Source: an uncultured Fidelibacterota bacterium (lineage in GTDB: Bacteria; Fidelibacterota; Marinisomatia; Marinisomatales; UBA1611). Taken from it: 64,000 nucleotides of DNA. The translations under genes and the position numbers were made by a program. The notes beneath the pieces are model-generated. The model searched no databases and had not been told where the DNA came from. It was given only the letters and a program-made list of their open reading frames with translations. Each line of letters starts with the position of its first letter. Position 1 is the first letter of the stretch. The DNA is taken from positions 1 to 64,000 of the forward strand of contig CACEUX010000001.1 of assembly GCA_902562835.1 (NCBI GenBank), given 5' to 3'. This document shows positions 19,079-27,376 of the stretch, piece after piece.

Positions 19079-20887
19079 TTATTCGCTACTTTCTTCTTCA
19101 TCTCCGCCGCTATCGCCACCTGATGACTCTTCGGGTTCGGGAGAGGGCGCTTCAGGAGCGGGTTGCTCAAGCCACTCTTTAACAATAGTAGATGTCCTTG
19201 TAGGCTGGCCAACACTCATAGAAACGACAGATTTTCGTATATCATCTATTTCACTTTTTAAAACATTTGGATCATCTTCAAGCGAATGCTGCTCGCCATC
19301 ATTTTCCTCTGATGATACGATATCTTCAGAAGTAGTTTCAGCAGCGACCTCTTCTTCTTTTACTTCTGGCTTCTCTGATGGCTCCTTTGGTTTTTGTTCC
19401 TCCTCTTTCTTTTCTTCCTTCTGCTCTTGTTGAGCAGCAGGTTTTTTCTTTTTTCTTCTCTTTCTGGGCCTAGGAGGAGGATAAGGAGGATAGGGCATTG
19501 GCGGATAGGCTTGCTGTGGCCCTGACCTACGTTGTAGAACCATCATTGCAATAAGCGCAGCTATCACGGCACCAAATGCAAATAACATAATTGTCTTAGT
19601 ATCCAATCCTGAAGAAGTTTCAGCTTCGAGAGCATCTAAGTCAGCTTGGACCGCATCTAGAGCTGCAATTTTTTCTGCTATTAACGAGTCCCTTTCTGCT
19701 TTCTCTTTTTCACGTTCTTGTAGTTCTGCTTCTATCTGAGCCTGCGCTTGATTTTGCGCTTCTAGAGAATCCTGCAACATTGCTTGGAGTAACATCTTTC
19801 TTAGGCTTTGCAATTCATTATCAAGCATTGCAAATCGAGTGGAGTCTAATGCGGTTGCTTTTGCTTTTTCTGTAGACTGGTTTACTGCTAGCATATCTTT
19901 TAAGGCATTAATTTCTGATTCCAGTTTAGAATTTCTAATCGAGTCTTTCCTGGATAGTTCTCTTTTCTCATATTCAGCAGCTTCTTGTAAACGCTTTTTA
20001 TCTAGTTCTTCAAGCTGGGTCTCTAAAAGGGCAAGGTCTTCTTCTCTTCGCACAGATATCTCTTCTTTATAATTTTCAATATCTTCTCTCCAGTTTGTGG
20101 ATTCAGATGCTCTTTTTTGTTCTAGAAGATCTATCTTTTCAGCAATATTCTTTAGCATTATTTGTTCTGCCGATCTTTGGTCTCTGCGCTCTTTAAAACT
20201 CGCTGTCATGATTGTTAGCTTATCACCACGGTCTCTATCAAATTTTGAAGCGGCCATTGTGAGCTGTCTAATATTTTCTATTAATTCGGGTGCTGCCCCC
20301 TCTTGAAGTATCAGAGATAGCTCCATACGCTTCACAATTGCTCGAGAAGGTCGCTTTCTTGAGAGAACCTTGTCTACAACATCTCTATCTTCTTCAGCAG
20401 AATCTTGTGATGGACTATCCATCGGGTCCATAGTTTTTGGAGAAATTGGATTGCTTTCAGTCAAGGGCCTTGAACTAGGTGTTTTTGGACGAACCACATC
20501 TACTTCAAAACCTGGAATAGGCAATCCAATAGAAAAACTTTCCTGCTCAGTTTGATTATCTTGAACCATTTTATTTTGAATCTTTACAAGAGCCTCTGCT
20601 GTTCTTTCTGCTGGAGAACTTTCTACCGGTTGGCTACGACCTGATTCTCGTGGTGCAAAAACTGTTATCTGCTCATTAACCTCATCAAGGATCTCCAAGT
20701 CAACATCTACATTGATCACATACTTGTGAGAGTCGATTACTTTTGAAAGAGCCTCTTTAACTCGATCTCTGATATCATTTTCGACCATTAGTTTTTGAGA
20801 GAGATATCCGCTCGCCTGCGCAGAAAGCAAGGCTACACCAATAACCACTCCAATAATGGCTTTAATATGTTTTTTACCCTTGTTCAT
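19079..20887 (-). CDS. Divergent FliF-like membrane ring protein with coiled-coil insert
   Basis: A protein of 602 residues. A hydrophobic N-terminal segment (IIGVVIGVALLSAQASG) is followed by a split domain resembling FliF ring-building motif 3: about residues 36-80 (IRDRVKEALSKVI, YVINVDVDLEI) and 180-235 (VKRMELSLIL, FDRDRGDKLTIMTASF). A coiled coil spans about residues 238-422, and a second membrane helix about 431-452. A Pro/Lys-rich then acidic tail ends with KSVVSMSVGQPTRTSTIVKEWL, which resembles the FliG-binding tail of FliF. Ring-building motifs 1 and 2 appear absent. AAGGAG lies 8 nt before the ATG. It lies between MotB and FliG genes, which supports the call. No other family fits as well. 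Confidence 0.7.
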   Translation of the reverse strand: MNKGKKHIKAIIGVVIGVALLSAQASGYLSQKLMVENDIRDRVKEALSKVIDSHKYVINVDVDLEILDEVNEQITVFAPRESGRSQPVESSPAERTAEALVKIQNKMVQDNQTEQESFSIGLPIPGFEVDVVRPKTPSSRPLTESNPISPKTMDPMDSPSQDSAEEDRDVVDKVLSRKRPSRAIVKRMELSLILQEGAAPELIENIRQLTMAASKFDRDRGDKLTIMTASFKERRDQRSAEQIMLKNIAEKIDLLEQKRASESTNWREDIENYKEEISVRREEDLALLETQLEELDKKRLQEAAEYEKRELSRKDSIRNSKLESEINALKDMLAVNQSTEKAKATALDSTRFAMLDNELQSLRKMLLQAMLQDSLEAQNQAQAQIEAELQEREKEKAERDSLIAEKIAALDAVQADLDALEAETSSGLDTKTIMLFAFGAVIAALIAMMVLQRRSGPQQAYPPMPYPPYPPPRPRKRRKKKKPAAQQEQKEEKKEEEQKPKEPSEKPEVKEEEVAAETTSEDIVSSEENDGEQHSLEDDPNVLKSEIDDIRKSVVSMSVGQPTRTSTIVKEWLEQPAPEAPSPEPEESSGGDSGGDEEESSE

Positions 20888-20931
20888 GTGAAACTCCTTG
20901 GTATGTGTTTACACTCCGCATTGTAAAGTCT

Positions 20932-21876
20932 TTAATCATCCATATAACTTGTGGCAGAACGATCTCTAAGTTCCGCATCCTTAGCCGCCTTGCCTTTTAG
21001 GCCTTTCTTTTTACCATGGTGTGGTGGATTAATAAATGTAATCTGAATTCTTCTATTTGCTGATTTTTGCTTTTTTGTAGAGTTTAATGATAAAACTGTT
21101 GGCATAATTGTTTCATTACCTTGCTTGTCTACCCTAACTATTGGATCTTCCCATGTCAATGTTAACGGATTATACATCGGGTTTGCTTTTTTTACACTAT
21201 CAATGCCCCTTGGATACCAATCGCCATATCCTGCCGCTAAAAGCCTTGGAGCTGGAACACCTTTTTCAATCATATACCTTACCACGGTTGCACCACGAGC
21301 CGCAGAAAGCTCCCAGTTACTCTTGTAGAATTTTTGCCATTTTTTTGGCATTGGGTCACTATCGGAGTGCCCAGCTACTTCAACCTGAAATGGGCTGGCT
21401 TGAATCCTTGGAATAATTTCTGTATCTAATAATTCTTCAAGCTCTTTCTTCATATCTGCCTTCCCAGATGGAAAAGCAAAATCTCCTTTGATATTCACGA
21501 TGAGACCCTTTGCACTAGTTTCAATATCAATAGGCGGGTCTCCAGCGGGATTTTCTTTTTTCATTTCTTCGATGGCTTCTTTCATCTCTTTTTTCATAGC
21601 TGCAAGATTTTTTATTGGCTCAAACTCTCCTTCTTCTTCTGCTTTCCCCTGAGCCTTTATTTTACTACCTAATGATTTCCCCTGTGAGTTTGCCATCTCC
21701 TGCAGTTTTACAGGATCCATAGTAGATATAGCCGCTAGAAGCACAAAAAAAGCAAAGAGAAGCGTCATCATATCAGCGAAAGTTCCAAACCATCCTGGAA
21801 GTCCTTCTTCAACAGAATTTACTCCTTCTTCAAAGCCTTTATTCCAGGCCTTCTTTTCTCCAGCTGTCATTCCCAT
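20932..21876 (-). CDS. motB: MotB-like stator protein with OmpA peptidoglycan-binding domain
   Basis: A protein of 314 residues. A cytoplasmic N terminus leads to one membrane helix containing PGWFGTFADMMTLLFAFFVLL. D35 sits where MotB carries its essential ion-binding aspartate. A linker is followed by an OmpA-like domain at about residues 135-285, with VEVAGHSDSDP and NWELSAARGATVVRYMIEKG, which binds peptidoglycan and anchors the stator. The C terminus is basic. It follows motA after 5 bp and precedes the FliF-like gene. This is the flagellar-type MotB layout and not an ExbD/GldM layout. A second ATG lies two codons in. Confidence 0.92.
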   Translation of the reverse strand: MGMTAGEKKAWNKGFEEGVNSVEEGLPGWFGTFADMMTLLFAFFVLLAAISTMDPVKLQEMANSQGKSLGSKIKAQGKAEEEGEFEPIKNLAAMKKEMKEAIEEMKKENPAGDPPIDIETSAKGLIVNIKGDFAFPSGKADMKKELEELLDTEIIPRIQASPFQVEVAGHSDSDPMPKKWQKFYKSNWELSAARGATVVRYMIEKGVPAPRLLAAGYGDWYPRGIDSVKKANPMYNPLTLTWEDPIVRVDKQGNETIMPTVLSLNSTKKQKSANRRIQITFINPPHHGKKKGLKGKAAKDAELRDRSATSYMDD

Positions 21877-21881
21877 TTAGA

Positions 21882-22667
21882 CTAATCTCGTTTCCACTCC
21901 GCAGGTGGGATAAAAGAATTTAGTTTTTCTCGTACAATAATTGGATGTTTTTTCTGGTGAATGAGACGTGCTGCTTCCACAAGTAAGTTTGCAGACATGG
22001 AGGTCTGTGTGGTTTTATTTCCCATCTTTTGGGCCATAGGTAAGAAGAATAGGTTTGCAGCAACAGCACCATAAAGAGTAGTTATCAACGCTGCAGCCAT
22101 ACCACCACCAAGGTTATCAGCACCACCCTCTCCGCCAAATCCAGCCAACATAAGGACAAGACCAATAAGGGTCCCAACCATACCCCAAGCAGGAGAGAGA
22201 TCACCCATCGCTTTTAGCATATCTGTTTGAACCTTCTCACGCTTTTCGCGATATTCAATTCTTGTTTCCAAAATATCTGTTACTTCATCTAAAGAGTACC
22301 CATCTACTACCATTTGTACCCCATCTTTAAAGAAATAGGTTTTTATTGTATCAACAGATTTTTCCAAATCAGCTGGCCCTTTTCTTGCATACTCAGCAAC
22401 ATCACAAGCCTCATCTACCAATGGACCCATTTTATCATCTGCTGGTTTCAGTACAGCACCAATCGCCTTACCAAGCGCAGCTACATGATACATAGGAAAA
22501 GCTACCATGACTGAAGCTATCATTCCTCCGATTACAATGCCAAAACTTGGGATAGAAACAAAATTTCCAAAGCCACCTGCTGCACCCTCAACAAATAACG
22601 CATAGGCAATACTGCCTATCATAAAGACCATTCCTAAAACAACACCTATAATGAGAGCAATATCCAT
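21882..22667 (-). CDS. motA: MotA-like stator ion channel protein
   Basis: A protein of 261 residues with the four-helix MotA/PomA layout: two N-terminal helices (ALIIGVVLGMVFMIGSIAYA and SFGIVIGGMIASVMVAF), a cytoplasmic region of about 90 residues, then two more helices. The latter hold LSPAWGMVGTLIGLVLMLAGF, with the conserved proline near P159, and LYGAVAANLFFLPMAQKM. Motor families couple proton or sodium flow through MotA5MotB2 to rotation of FliG. The SPAWGMVGTLIGL spelling looks closer to sodium-type PomA, but the ion cannot be decided by eye. It lies 4 bp after the TPR protein gene. Confidence 0.93.
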   Translation of the reverse strand: MDIALIIGVVLGMVFMIGSIAYALFVEGAAGGFGNFVSIPSFGIVIGGMIASVMVAFPMYHVAALGKAIGAVLKPADDKMGPLVDEACDVAEYARKGPADLEKSVDTIKTYFFKDGVQMVVDGYSLDEVTDILETRIEYREKREKVQTDMLKAMGDLSPAWGMVGTLIGLVLMLAGFGGEGGADNLGGGMAAALITTLYGAVAANLFFLPMAQKMGNKTTQTSMSANLLVEAARLIHQKKHPIIVREKLNSFIPPAEWKRD

Positions 22668-22671
22668 AAGG

Positions 22672-24087
22672 TCACTCCTCCATAATGCTTGTAGATTTTA
22701 ATTTATTTTCGTTCAGAGCTTTCAGAATATTACGAACATCTGTATACTCTGGATCGAGGCGCAACGCCAGATTCCAGTTTATAGTAGCTCTCTGTACATC
22801 TCCTAATTTATAGTAGATTGACCCTCTTCTGGCATATGCTAATGCTAAATCAGGATTTAATTCTAAGGCGAGGTCTACCTCTTTTAAGGCCTCTCTATAG
22901 TCCCCAGCATAGAAGAACCTTAATGATCGAGATAAGAATCTCATCGCTTCATTCATGTTTTTTTCAGAAACATTAGTTTCCAATTTAAGGGATGTTAATG
23001 AATCAGATAAAAACTTACTATTTTGTTCCATTGCATTAAGACGAACAAGTAGGTTCCTCATTTCATTATTCATTAGGGCCATAGAATCCCTAAGTGTTGA
23101 TACTGCTACATTTGCCATAGCAACAGTGGAATCTCTATGTATTGGTATGCTATCATCAAATCTTTTATTAATACCACCACTAGGCCCATATATATTGGTA
23201 GGACTAGAAGGTCCACTTTGAACTCGCTGCCTAGGGTCTCTAGGTACAGCCATATCAAGTCCCAAGGTAAAGCCTGGATGGCCAGACCAATAGCGATTGC
23301 CCCATTCTGGTAATTTTTCCATGTGGGTGAACCCTAGGTTCAGGCGGTAATCCGAGGTAAGGGGGATGCGGAGTCCCACATTGACACCTGTCCCGTCGAA
23401 TTCACCCACAATATCCATTCCACCCCGCCTTGCAAAGTACGGGGTTTTCATTAAAAAGCCTACAAATACGCCCGCATTATTTTCAGTGGAGTCAGTAATG
23501 ACAGCTCCATTAGCATCTAATAATGCTGGAAGAGTATCTGCAGCAACTGGTGCTAATCCACCAGTTCCAAAACCAAAATATGTATCAAACTTATACTCGC
23601 CCAAGTCTTTTTGACTTGATAATACAACAAAGGCAGAAAGAAGAGAGGTGTTCAAGCTAAGCATTTCTTCTGAGGTCTGTTCGCTTTGGAAAACCACATC
23701 TTGAAGACCGACTGAAACAGAGATATCATTATACTTATAAACTCGCTGTTGAAAATGAAAACCAAATTCAGCAGGAGCGTCATACTGAGACTCTTCTAGG
23801 TTACTTAACCTTGTTGTGTCTCCAGGTATAACAGCGGAAAAACCAGCACTAAACCCTTTACCAACCTCCATTTCAAAGAACGCACCTTTTGCAGTATTAA
23901 AAGGATTAAGGTTGTGATATTCAACCGATACTCCTGTTCTAAATAGATATGGGGTCTTTTTATTGCTTGATGTAGGAATGCGCATCATCAATCCTGGGCG
24001 TGTATATGCAACTCGGGTTCCTCCTATTAATAAACAAGAAAGAACCAGGGCTGAAATAATAGCAATGTGTCTGCGATTAAAATCCAT
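22672..24087 (-). CDS. Predicted outer-membrane beta-barrel protein with C-terminal TPR
   Basis: A protein of 471 residues with an N-terminal signal (IISALVLSCLLIGGTRVAY). Residues 40-290 alternate hydrophobic and polar residues with aromatic girdle-like positions (for example VGLRIPLTSDYRLNLGFTHM), as expected for an outer-membrane barrel. A Ser/Asn linker and a short coiled coil follow. Two TPR units lie at about residues 385-455 (YREALKEVDLALELNPDLALAYARRG and the next). It is 4 bp upstream of motA in the same operon. I do not recognise a named family. It may tie the stator/rotor complex to the outer membrane, which is inference from position only. Confidence 0.7.
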   Translation of the reverse strand: MDFNRRHIAIISALVLSCLLIGGTRVAYTRPGLMMRIPTSSNKKTPYLFRTGVSVEYHNLNPFNTAKGAFFEMEVGKGFSAGFSAVIPGDTTRLSNLEESQYDAPAEFGFHFQQRVYKYNDISVSVGLQDVVFQSEQTSEEMLSLNTSLLSAFVVLSSQKDLGEYKFDTYFGFGTGGLAPVAADTLPALLDANGAVITDSTENNAGVFVGFLMKTPYFARRGGMDIVGEFDGTGVNVGLRIPLTSDYRLNLGFTHMEKLPEWGNRYWSGHPGFTLGLDMAVPRDPRQRVQSGPSSPTNIYGPSGGINKRFDDSIPIHRDSTVAMANVAVSTLRDSMALMNNEMRNLLVRLNAMEQNSKFLSDSLTSLKLETNVSEKNMNEAMRFLSRSLRFFYAGDYREALKEVDLALELNPDLALAYARRGSIYYKLGDVQRATINWNLALRLDPEYTDVRNILKALNENKLKSTSIMEE

Positions 24088-24129
24088 TAAGCGATATATA
24101 ATTTTATTTTCATCTACATTAGAGAGGTA

Positions 24130-25302
24130 TTATTGATATTCTTCCCAATCTATTACATAAGAATATCCAATGAACGCTCCAAAATCCTGGGGAACATAAA
24201 GATCAAATTTACCTACGGCTCCAGGAAGAAGGCTCGCATCTGAAACAATCCCTGTGTCAAAAGTGTTATATGAACCCTTAACAAAAGTGGTCAGAGTTTT
24301 TGTTTCACCACTCCAGTTCTTCCTAAAAACAAAGTCTACTTTTACAAAATCTGCTCTACGTCCACCTATGTTTTTAATTTCACCATCAAATATTATGTTT
24401 CCCTGCCCATCCTTTTTTTCTGAAATATTACCAACCAAGACACAATTGCCAGAAAATTTTGCGCTAGCATTGCTTGCAGAGTTATTTGAAGATGTATATC
24501 GTGGTTGTGCTAGCTTAGGCATCGGTGGCGGAGTATAGCTTTCGCGTATCTGCTCTGGTACATACTCTTGCGTGTCTTCTGTAATGACATTATCGACAAT
24601 TCGCACAACCTGCGCCCTATCGACAATTAAATATCCAACCAGGGTCTCTACTTTGAGCGATTTATCATCCTGGTAAATAATCTTACCAAAAACAGTACTA
24701 CCGTTTTTTAGAATTATTTCTTTTGAATAAATAGTAAGAGGGTTAACCCACATCTTACTTAAAGCCTTTAAATCATCCATTTCCTGAGAAAGGTGTTTGA
24801 ATTCTGCAGAAAGCTTTTTTATTTCAAAGTTTAGCTCATTCAGAATGAAATCCTTACTTGGACTCCCCATTGCCTCCATGGTTTGTGGAACCGTCACTGA
24901 GATGCGCTCTGGCTGTCCGCTTGGCGCTGCCTTAACCTGAGATTCCGCAACTGGGGCACTAGGTTTTTTAGTTGAGAGCGCTATGTCTCCTATGTTTTCT
25001 TTTCCAGTTAGTGTGACAATTTTTTCTGCTGATCCCAAATTATCATGTGATGCCTGCAGCACATAATCACCCTCTTCTAACTTTTTGAATTTAAACTTCC
25101 CATTGCCGCCCGTTTTTTCTTCATCAACAACTTCGCCCCCTGAAAGCAATGTGACTATGGCCTTTTTAACCTTCTTGCCATCTGAATCAACTATCCTTCC
25201 TGATAGGGTGAGTTTTCCTTTAGCATATAGAGTGGACCCTATAAGCGTAAGGACGACTGTAGCGAGCAGTGCTCGCTTTTGTAGGCTATTAATTAGTGTC
25301 AT
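24130..25302 (-). CDS. Secreted protein with carboxypeptidase-regulatory-like and FxLYD-like domains
   Basis: A protein of 390 residues with a signal peptide (ALLATVVLTLIGSTLYAKG). An Ig-like carboxypeptidase-regulatory domain at about residues 28-110 contains GRIVDSDGKKVKKAIVTLL. A short coiled coil (NELNFEIKKLSAEFKHL) is followed by a small beta domain (IILKNGSTVFGKIIYQDDKS). A C-terminal FxLYD-like domain contains IIFDGEIKNIGGRRADFVKV. It is the first gene of the motor operon, 48 nt downstream of a near-consensus promoter, with GAGG before its ATG. Predicted periplasmic or outer-membrane-associated. Its role in the system is unknown. Confidence 0.7.
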   Translation of the reverse strand: MTLINSLQKRALLATVVLTLIGSTLYAKGKLTLSGRIVDSDGKKVKKAIVTLLSGGEVVDEEKTGGNGKFKFKKLEEGDYVLQASHDNLGSAEKIVTLTGKENIGDIALSTKKPSAPVAESQVKAAPSGQPERISVTVPQTMEAMGSPSKDFILNELNFEIKKLSAEFKHLSQEMDDLKALSKMWVNPLTIYSKEIILKNGSTVFGKIIYQDDKSLKVETLVGYLIVDRAQVVRIVDNVITEDTQEYVPEQIRESYTPPPMPKLAQPRYTSSNNSASNASAKFSGNCVLVGNISEKKDGQGNIIFDGEIKNIGGRRADFVKVDFVFRKNWSGETKTLTTFVKGSYNTFDTGIVSDASLLPGAVGKFDLYVPQDFGAFIGYSYVIDWEEYQ

Positions 25303-25356
25303 GTTTTACCTCGGATTATGAACACTTTTAGCAACAAAATGCGCTAAAGCTAGAGG

Positions 25357-25385
25357 ATTTTAATGCAAAATGGGCAATGTGTCAA
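25357..25385 (-). promoter_or_regulatory. Near-consensus sigma70 promoter of the motor operon
   Basis: On the minus strand TTGACA, a 17 bp spacer and TAAAAT match the consensus at 11 of 12 positions. The expected start of transcription is near 25350, giving a leader of about 48 nt before the ATG at 25302. It lies in the 130 bp gap after the TPR lipoprotein gene, which shows that the motor genes form their own unit. Confidence 0.75.
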
Positions 25386-25432
25386 GAATTTATAGAATGT
25401 ATTGAATTTGATAGAAAACTATATAAAAGTGA

Positions 25433-26017
25433 TTATTTCCAAAAATCTTTTAGACGTTTTTCTCGTTCTAACGCTAGCGATAATTCCTCTTTAGTTTTTT
25501 GCATTATCTCTGGCCTCAATGAAAGGCCCAGGGCCTTTTCATATGATTCTATAATCAGATCAAAATCAGTATCTCCGATCTTATGATAAGAAAGACCAAT
25601 ATAATAATGAGCCTCCCCTAGCCGAGGTTTAAGCTGAGCGGCTTTATTATATTTTTGGATAGCATCCCAAAGCCCATTTTTATTGCCTTTTTTATAAAGA
25701 GAGTGTCCTTCTGCCAATAATAAATTGTATTGTGATAAAGTATCTCCATCAGAAAGTTTTAACGCATGTGAAAAATGAACAATAGCTGCTTCATAGTTGT
25801 TTGTCTCCAGTTCCTTACTCCCAAGTCTATTGTGTGCAAATGCCAATGACCTTGTGATCGATGGTGATAACCCATATATAGACAAAGAATCTTCTAAGGC
25901 AACTAGAGCAGCCGGGTTATTGTGAGCCATATTTTGATATTTATTACCGGCACAACTAAAAAAAGCCATAGCTAATGGAAAAAGGAGTGGCAAATAACTA
26001 ATTGATCTAACCCTCAA
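25433..26017 (-). CDS. TPR-containing predicted lipoprotein
   Basis: The ORF track begins at 26074, deep inside the upstream gene. A TTG at 26017 gives a 194-residue protein with a short basic start, a hydrophobic core and a cysteine (LLFPLAMAFFSCAGN), as expected for a lipoprotein signal. About four TPR-like units follow (for example NNYEAAIVHFSHALKLSDGD and GEAHYYIGLSYHKIGD). TPR lipoproteins scaffold envelope complexes. The start overlaps the hydroxylase gene by 11 bp, so it is co-transcribed with it. A link to the motor operon downstream is possible but unproven, since a separate promoter intervenes. Confidence 0.7.
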   Translation of the reverse strand: MRVRSISYLPLLFPLAMAFFSCAGNKYQNMAHNNPAALVALEDSLSIYGLSPSITRSLAFAHNRLGSKELETNNYEAAIVHFSHALKLSDGDTLSQYNLLLAEGHSLYKKGNKNGLWDAIQKYNKAAQLKPRLGEAHYYIGLSYHKIGDTDFDLIIESYEKALGLSLRPEIMQKTKEELSLALEREKRLKDFWK

Positions 26018-26954
26018 ATAAAAAAATCTCTTTATTTTCTCTAAATGACCGGTATAGCTCTTCCATTGACTCAATCACATAATAGCGGTCTTGTATGTTG
26101 CTATAATCAAAACAGGTCATCACTATCTCTTCAATATCATAAGGTAAAAATATAGACCGACCAGATTTCCCTTTTGCACATTCAACCACATTTGTTACCT
26201 CATCAAAAGAGGATATAATTCCCGCACCATATATCTCATATTGGATGTCATTGTGTACTCTTCTAAAATTATCAGATGCTCCATTATTTTTTAACAGGCC
26301 ATATTCATAGGTCCACCATGCAAAGTTTTGTAGTCGCTTGAGGTTATGAGTAACAAGATCGGAACCTAGCTTACGATGGTCTTTTATTATCTCATCTCCC
26401 AAAATACCAATTTCCCACATGAACTTTGCATACTCTTTGTTCATTAGAAATGGCACATGGGCTTGTATATCATGGAAAATATCTGGCTCCGGAGTATAGC
26501 CTTTATTATTTTTAATATCTGCACCAGAATATTTCTCATCAAACCTAGGTGACTTCCTAATTATCTCTGTTACAGGGAATTGTCTTTTCTTATTTATCTC
26601 AAAAAACAACTCTTCATCTAAAAATCCCGCAACCGATAATAGCGTCCACCCTGTTGAGTTTTCAAGCAATGGGGATATTGCGCTAAAATCAGGGAACATA
26701 TTATTAGGTATGGGAAGAGCTCTTAGGCCTAGTAGGTATTCACTGGAAGCGTATTGATCAAGAAGTAATTCAAGATTTTGATAGAGCTCCGCCCAGATTC
26801 TATTCTCTAGGTTGTTTACAGCATCGTAGTCTTGAGGCTTAACATACTGGTCTTCAACCCCAAATATCTTAATACCATCGATGCTGTTAGGAATCAGGTT
26901 TTGAAATAAATGGTCGTATCCTTGGGGCTTAGAAATCATATGATATTTTAACAA
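26007..26954 (-). CDS. phhA: Pterin-dependent aromatic amino acid hydroxylase (phenylalanine 4-hydroxylase-like)
   Basis: A protein of 315 residues. The non-haem iron site is visible as H161 and H166 in FHDIQAHVPFL and E217 in WWTYEYGLLKN, matching the His-His-Glu triad of the family. The region ENSTGWTLLSVAGFLDEELFF and the later GAGIISSFDEV also match. These enzymes use tetrahydropterin and oxygen to hydroxylate Phe, Tyr or Trp, and the usual bacterial activity is Phe to Tyr. HDIQAH differs from the common HELLGH spelling but keeps both ligands. Oxygen use implies an aerobic lifestyle. Neighbours are an Smr protein and a TPR lipoprotein. Confidence 0.87.
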   Translation of the reverse strand: MLKYHMISKPQGYDHLFQNLIPNSIDGIKIFGVEDQYVKPQDYDAVNNLENRIWAELYQNLELLLDQYASSEYLLGLRALPIPNNMFPDFSAISPLLENSTGWTLLSVAGFLDEELFFEINKKRQFPVTEIIRKSPRFDEKYSGADIKNNKGYTPEPDIFHDIQAHVPFLMNKEYAKFMWEIGILGDEIIKDHRKLGSDLVTHNLKRLQNFAWWTYEYGLLKNNGASDNFRRVHNDIQYEIYGAGIISSFDEVTNVVECAKGKSGRSIFLPYDIEEIVMTCFDYSNIQDRYYVIESMEELYRSFRENKEIFLFEG

Positions 26955-26981
26955 AGTTTTTCGGAATAAAGATCATATATC

Positions 26982-27317
26982 CTACCAAAGCCATATATAG
27001 GTCACTGCCCTGTTATTGCGGCCAAAGTCTGAATCTTTAGATATGTTACAATCCGCCCTCATATCTGAGGCATTCTTATTGAAAATGTTATAGTCTTCAC
27101 CATAAATAACTGCTTGAAAGCGACCGTCTTGGTCAATGCACCATTGACGGATCAGCTCTCGCAATTTCCCAGTACCATGACCTGTAATAACTTTTATAGC
27201 GCGAACTTGGCCCTCAAAGGATGTTTGGCTTATCGTCGTTTCAAGAAGAGATTGTGCATCTTCAATACTTAGACCCGAATGGCCAATATCAAGAATTTTT
27301 AGTTTGCTACTGCTCAT
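26982..27317 (-). CDS. Small stand-alone Smr-domain protein
   Basis: A protein of 111 residues with LDIGHSGLSIEDAQSLL near the N terminus and VITGHGTGKLRELIRQWC in the centre, the two hallmark stretches of the Smr domain. Stand-alone Smr proteins act as nucleases, on branched DNA or on mRNA in ribosome rescue. The C-terminal 40 residues are less typical. It starts 60 bp from the divergent aldo/keto reductase and heads a minus-strand group with the hydroxylase and TPR genes. Confidence 0.85.
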   Translation of the reverse strand: MSSSKLKILDIGHSGLSIEDAQSLLETTISQTSFEGQVRAIKVITGHGTGKLRELIRQWCIDQDGRFQAVIYGEDYNIFNKNASDMRADCNISKDSDFGRNNRAVTYIWLW

Positions 27318-27376
27318 AATCTTGCAGGAAGTTACTTGGCTTTTTAATAATTTTGTAATTCAATAAATAGGTTGTT

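Noticed and set aside
20932-22667. MotA/MotB pair as the ZorAB part of a Zorya anti-phage system
   Set aside because: Neighbours are FliF- and FliG-like genes, with no ZorC, ZorD helicase or ZorE nuclease. The sizes and OmpA domain are those of ordinary stators.
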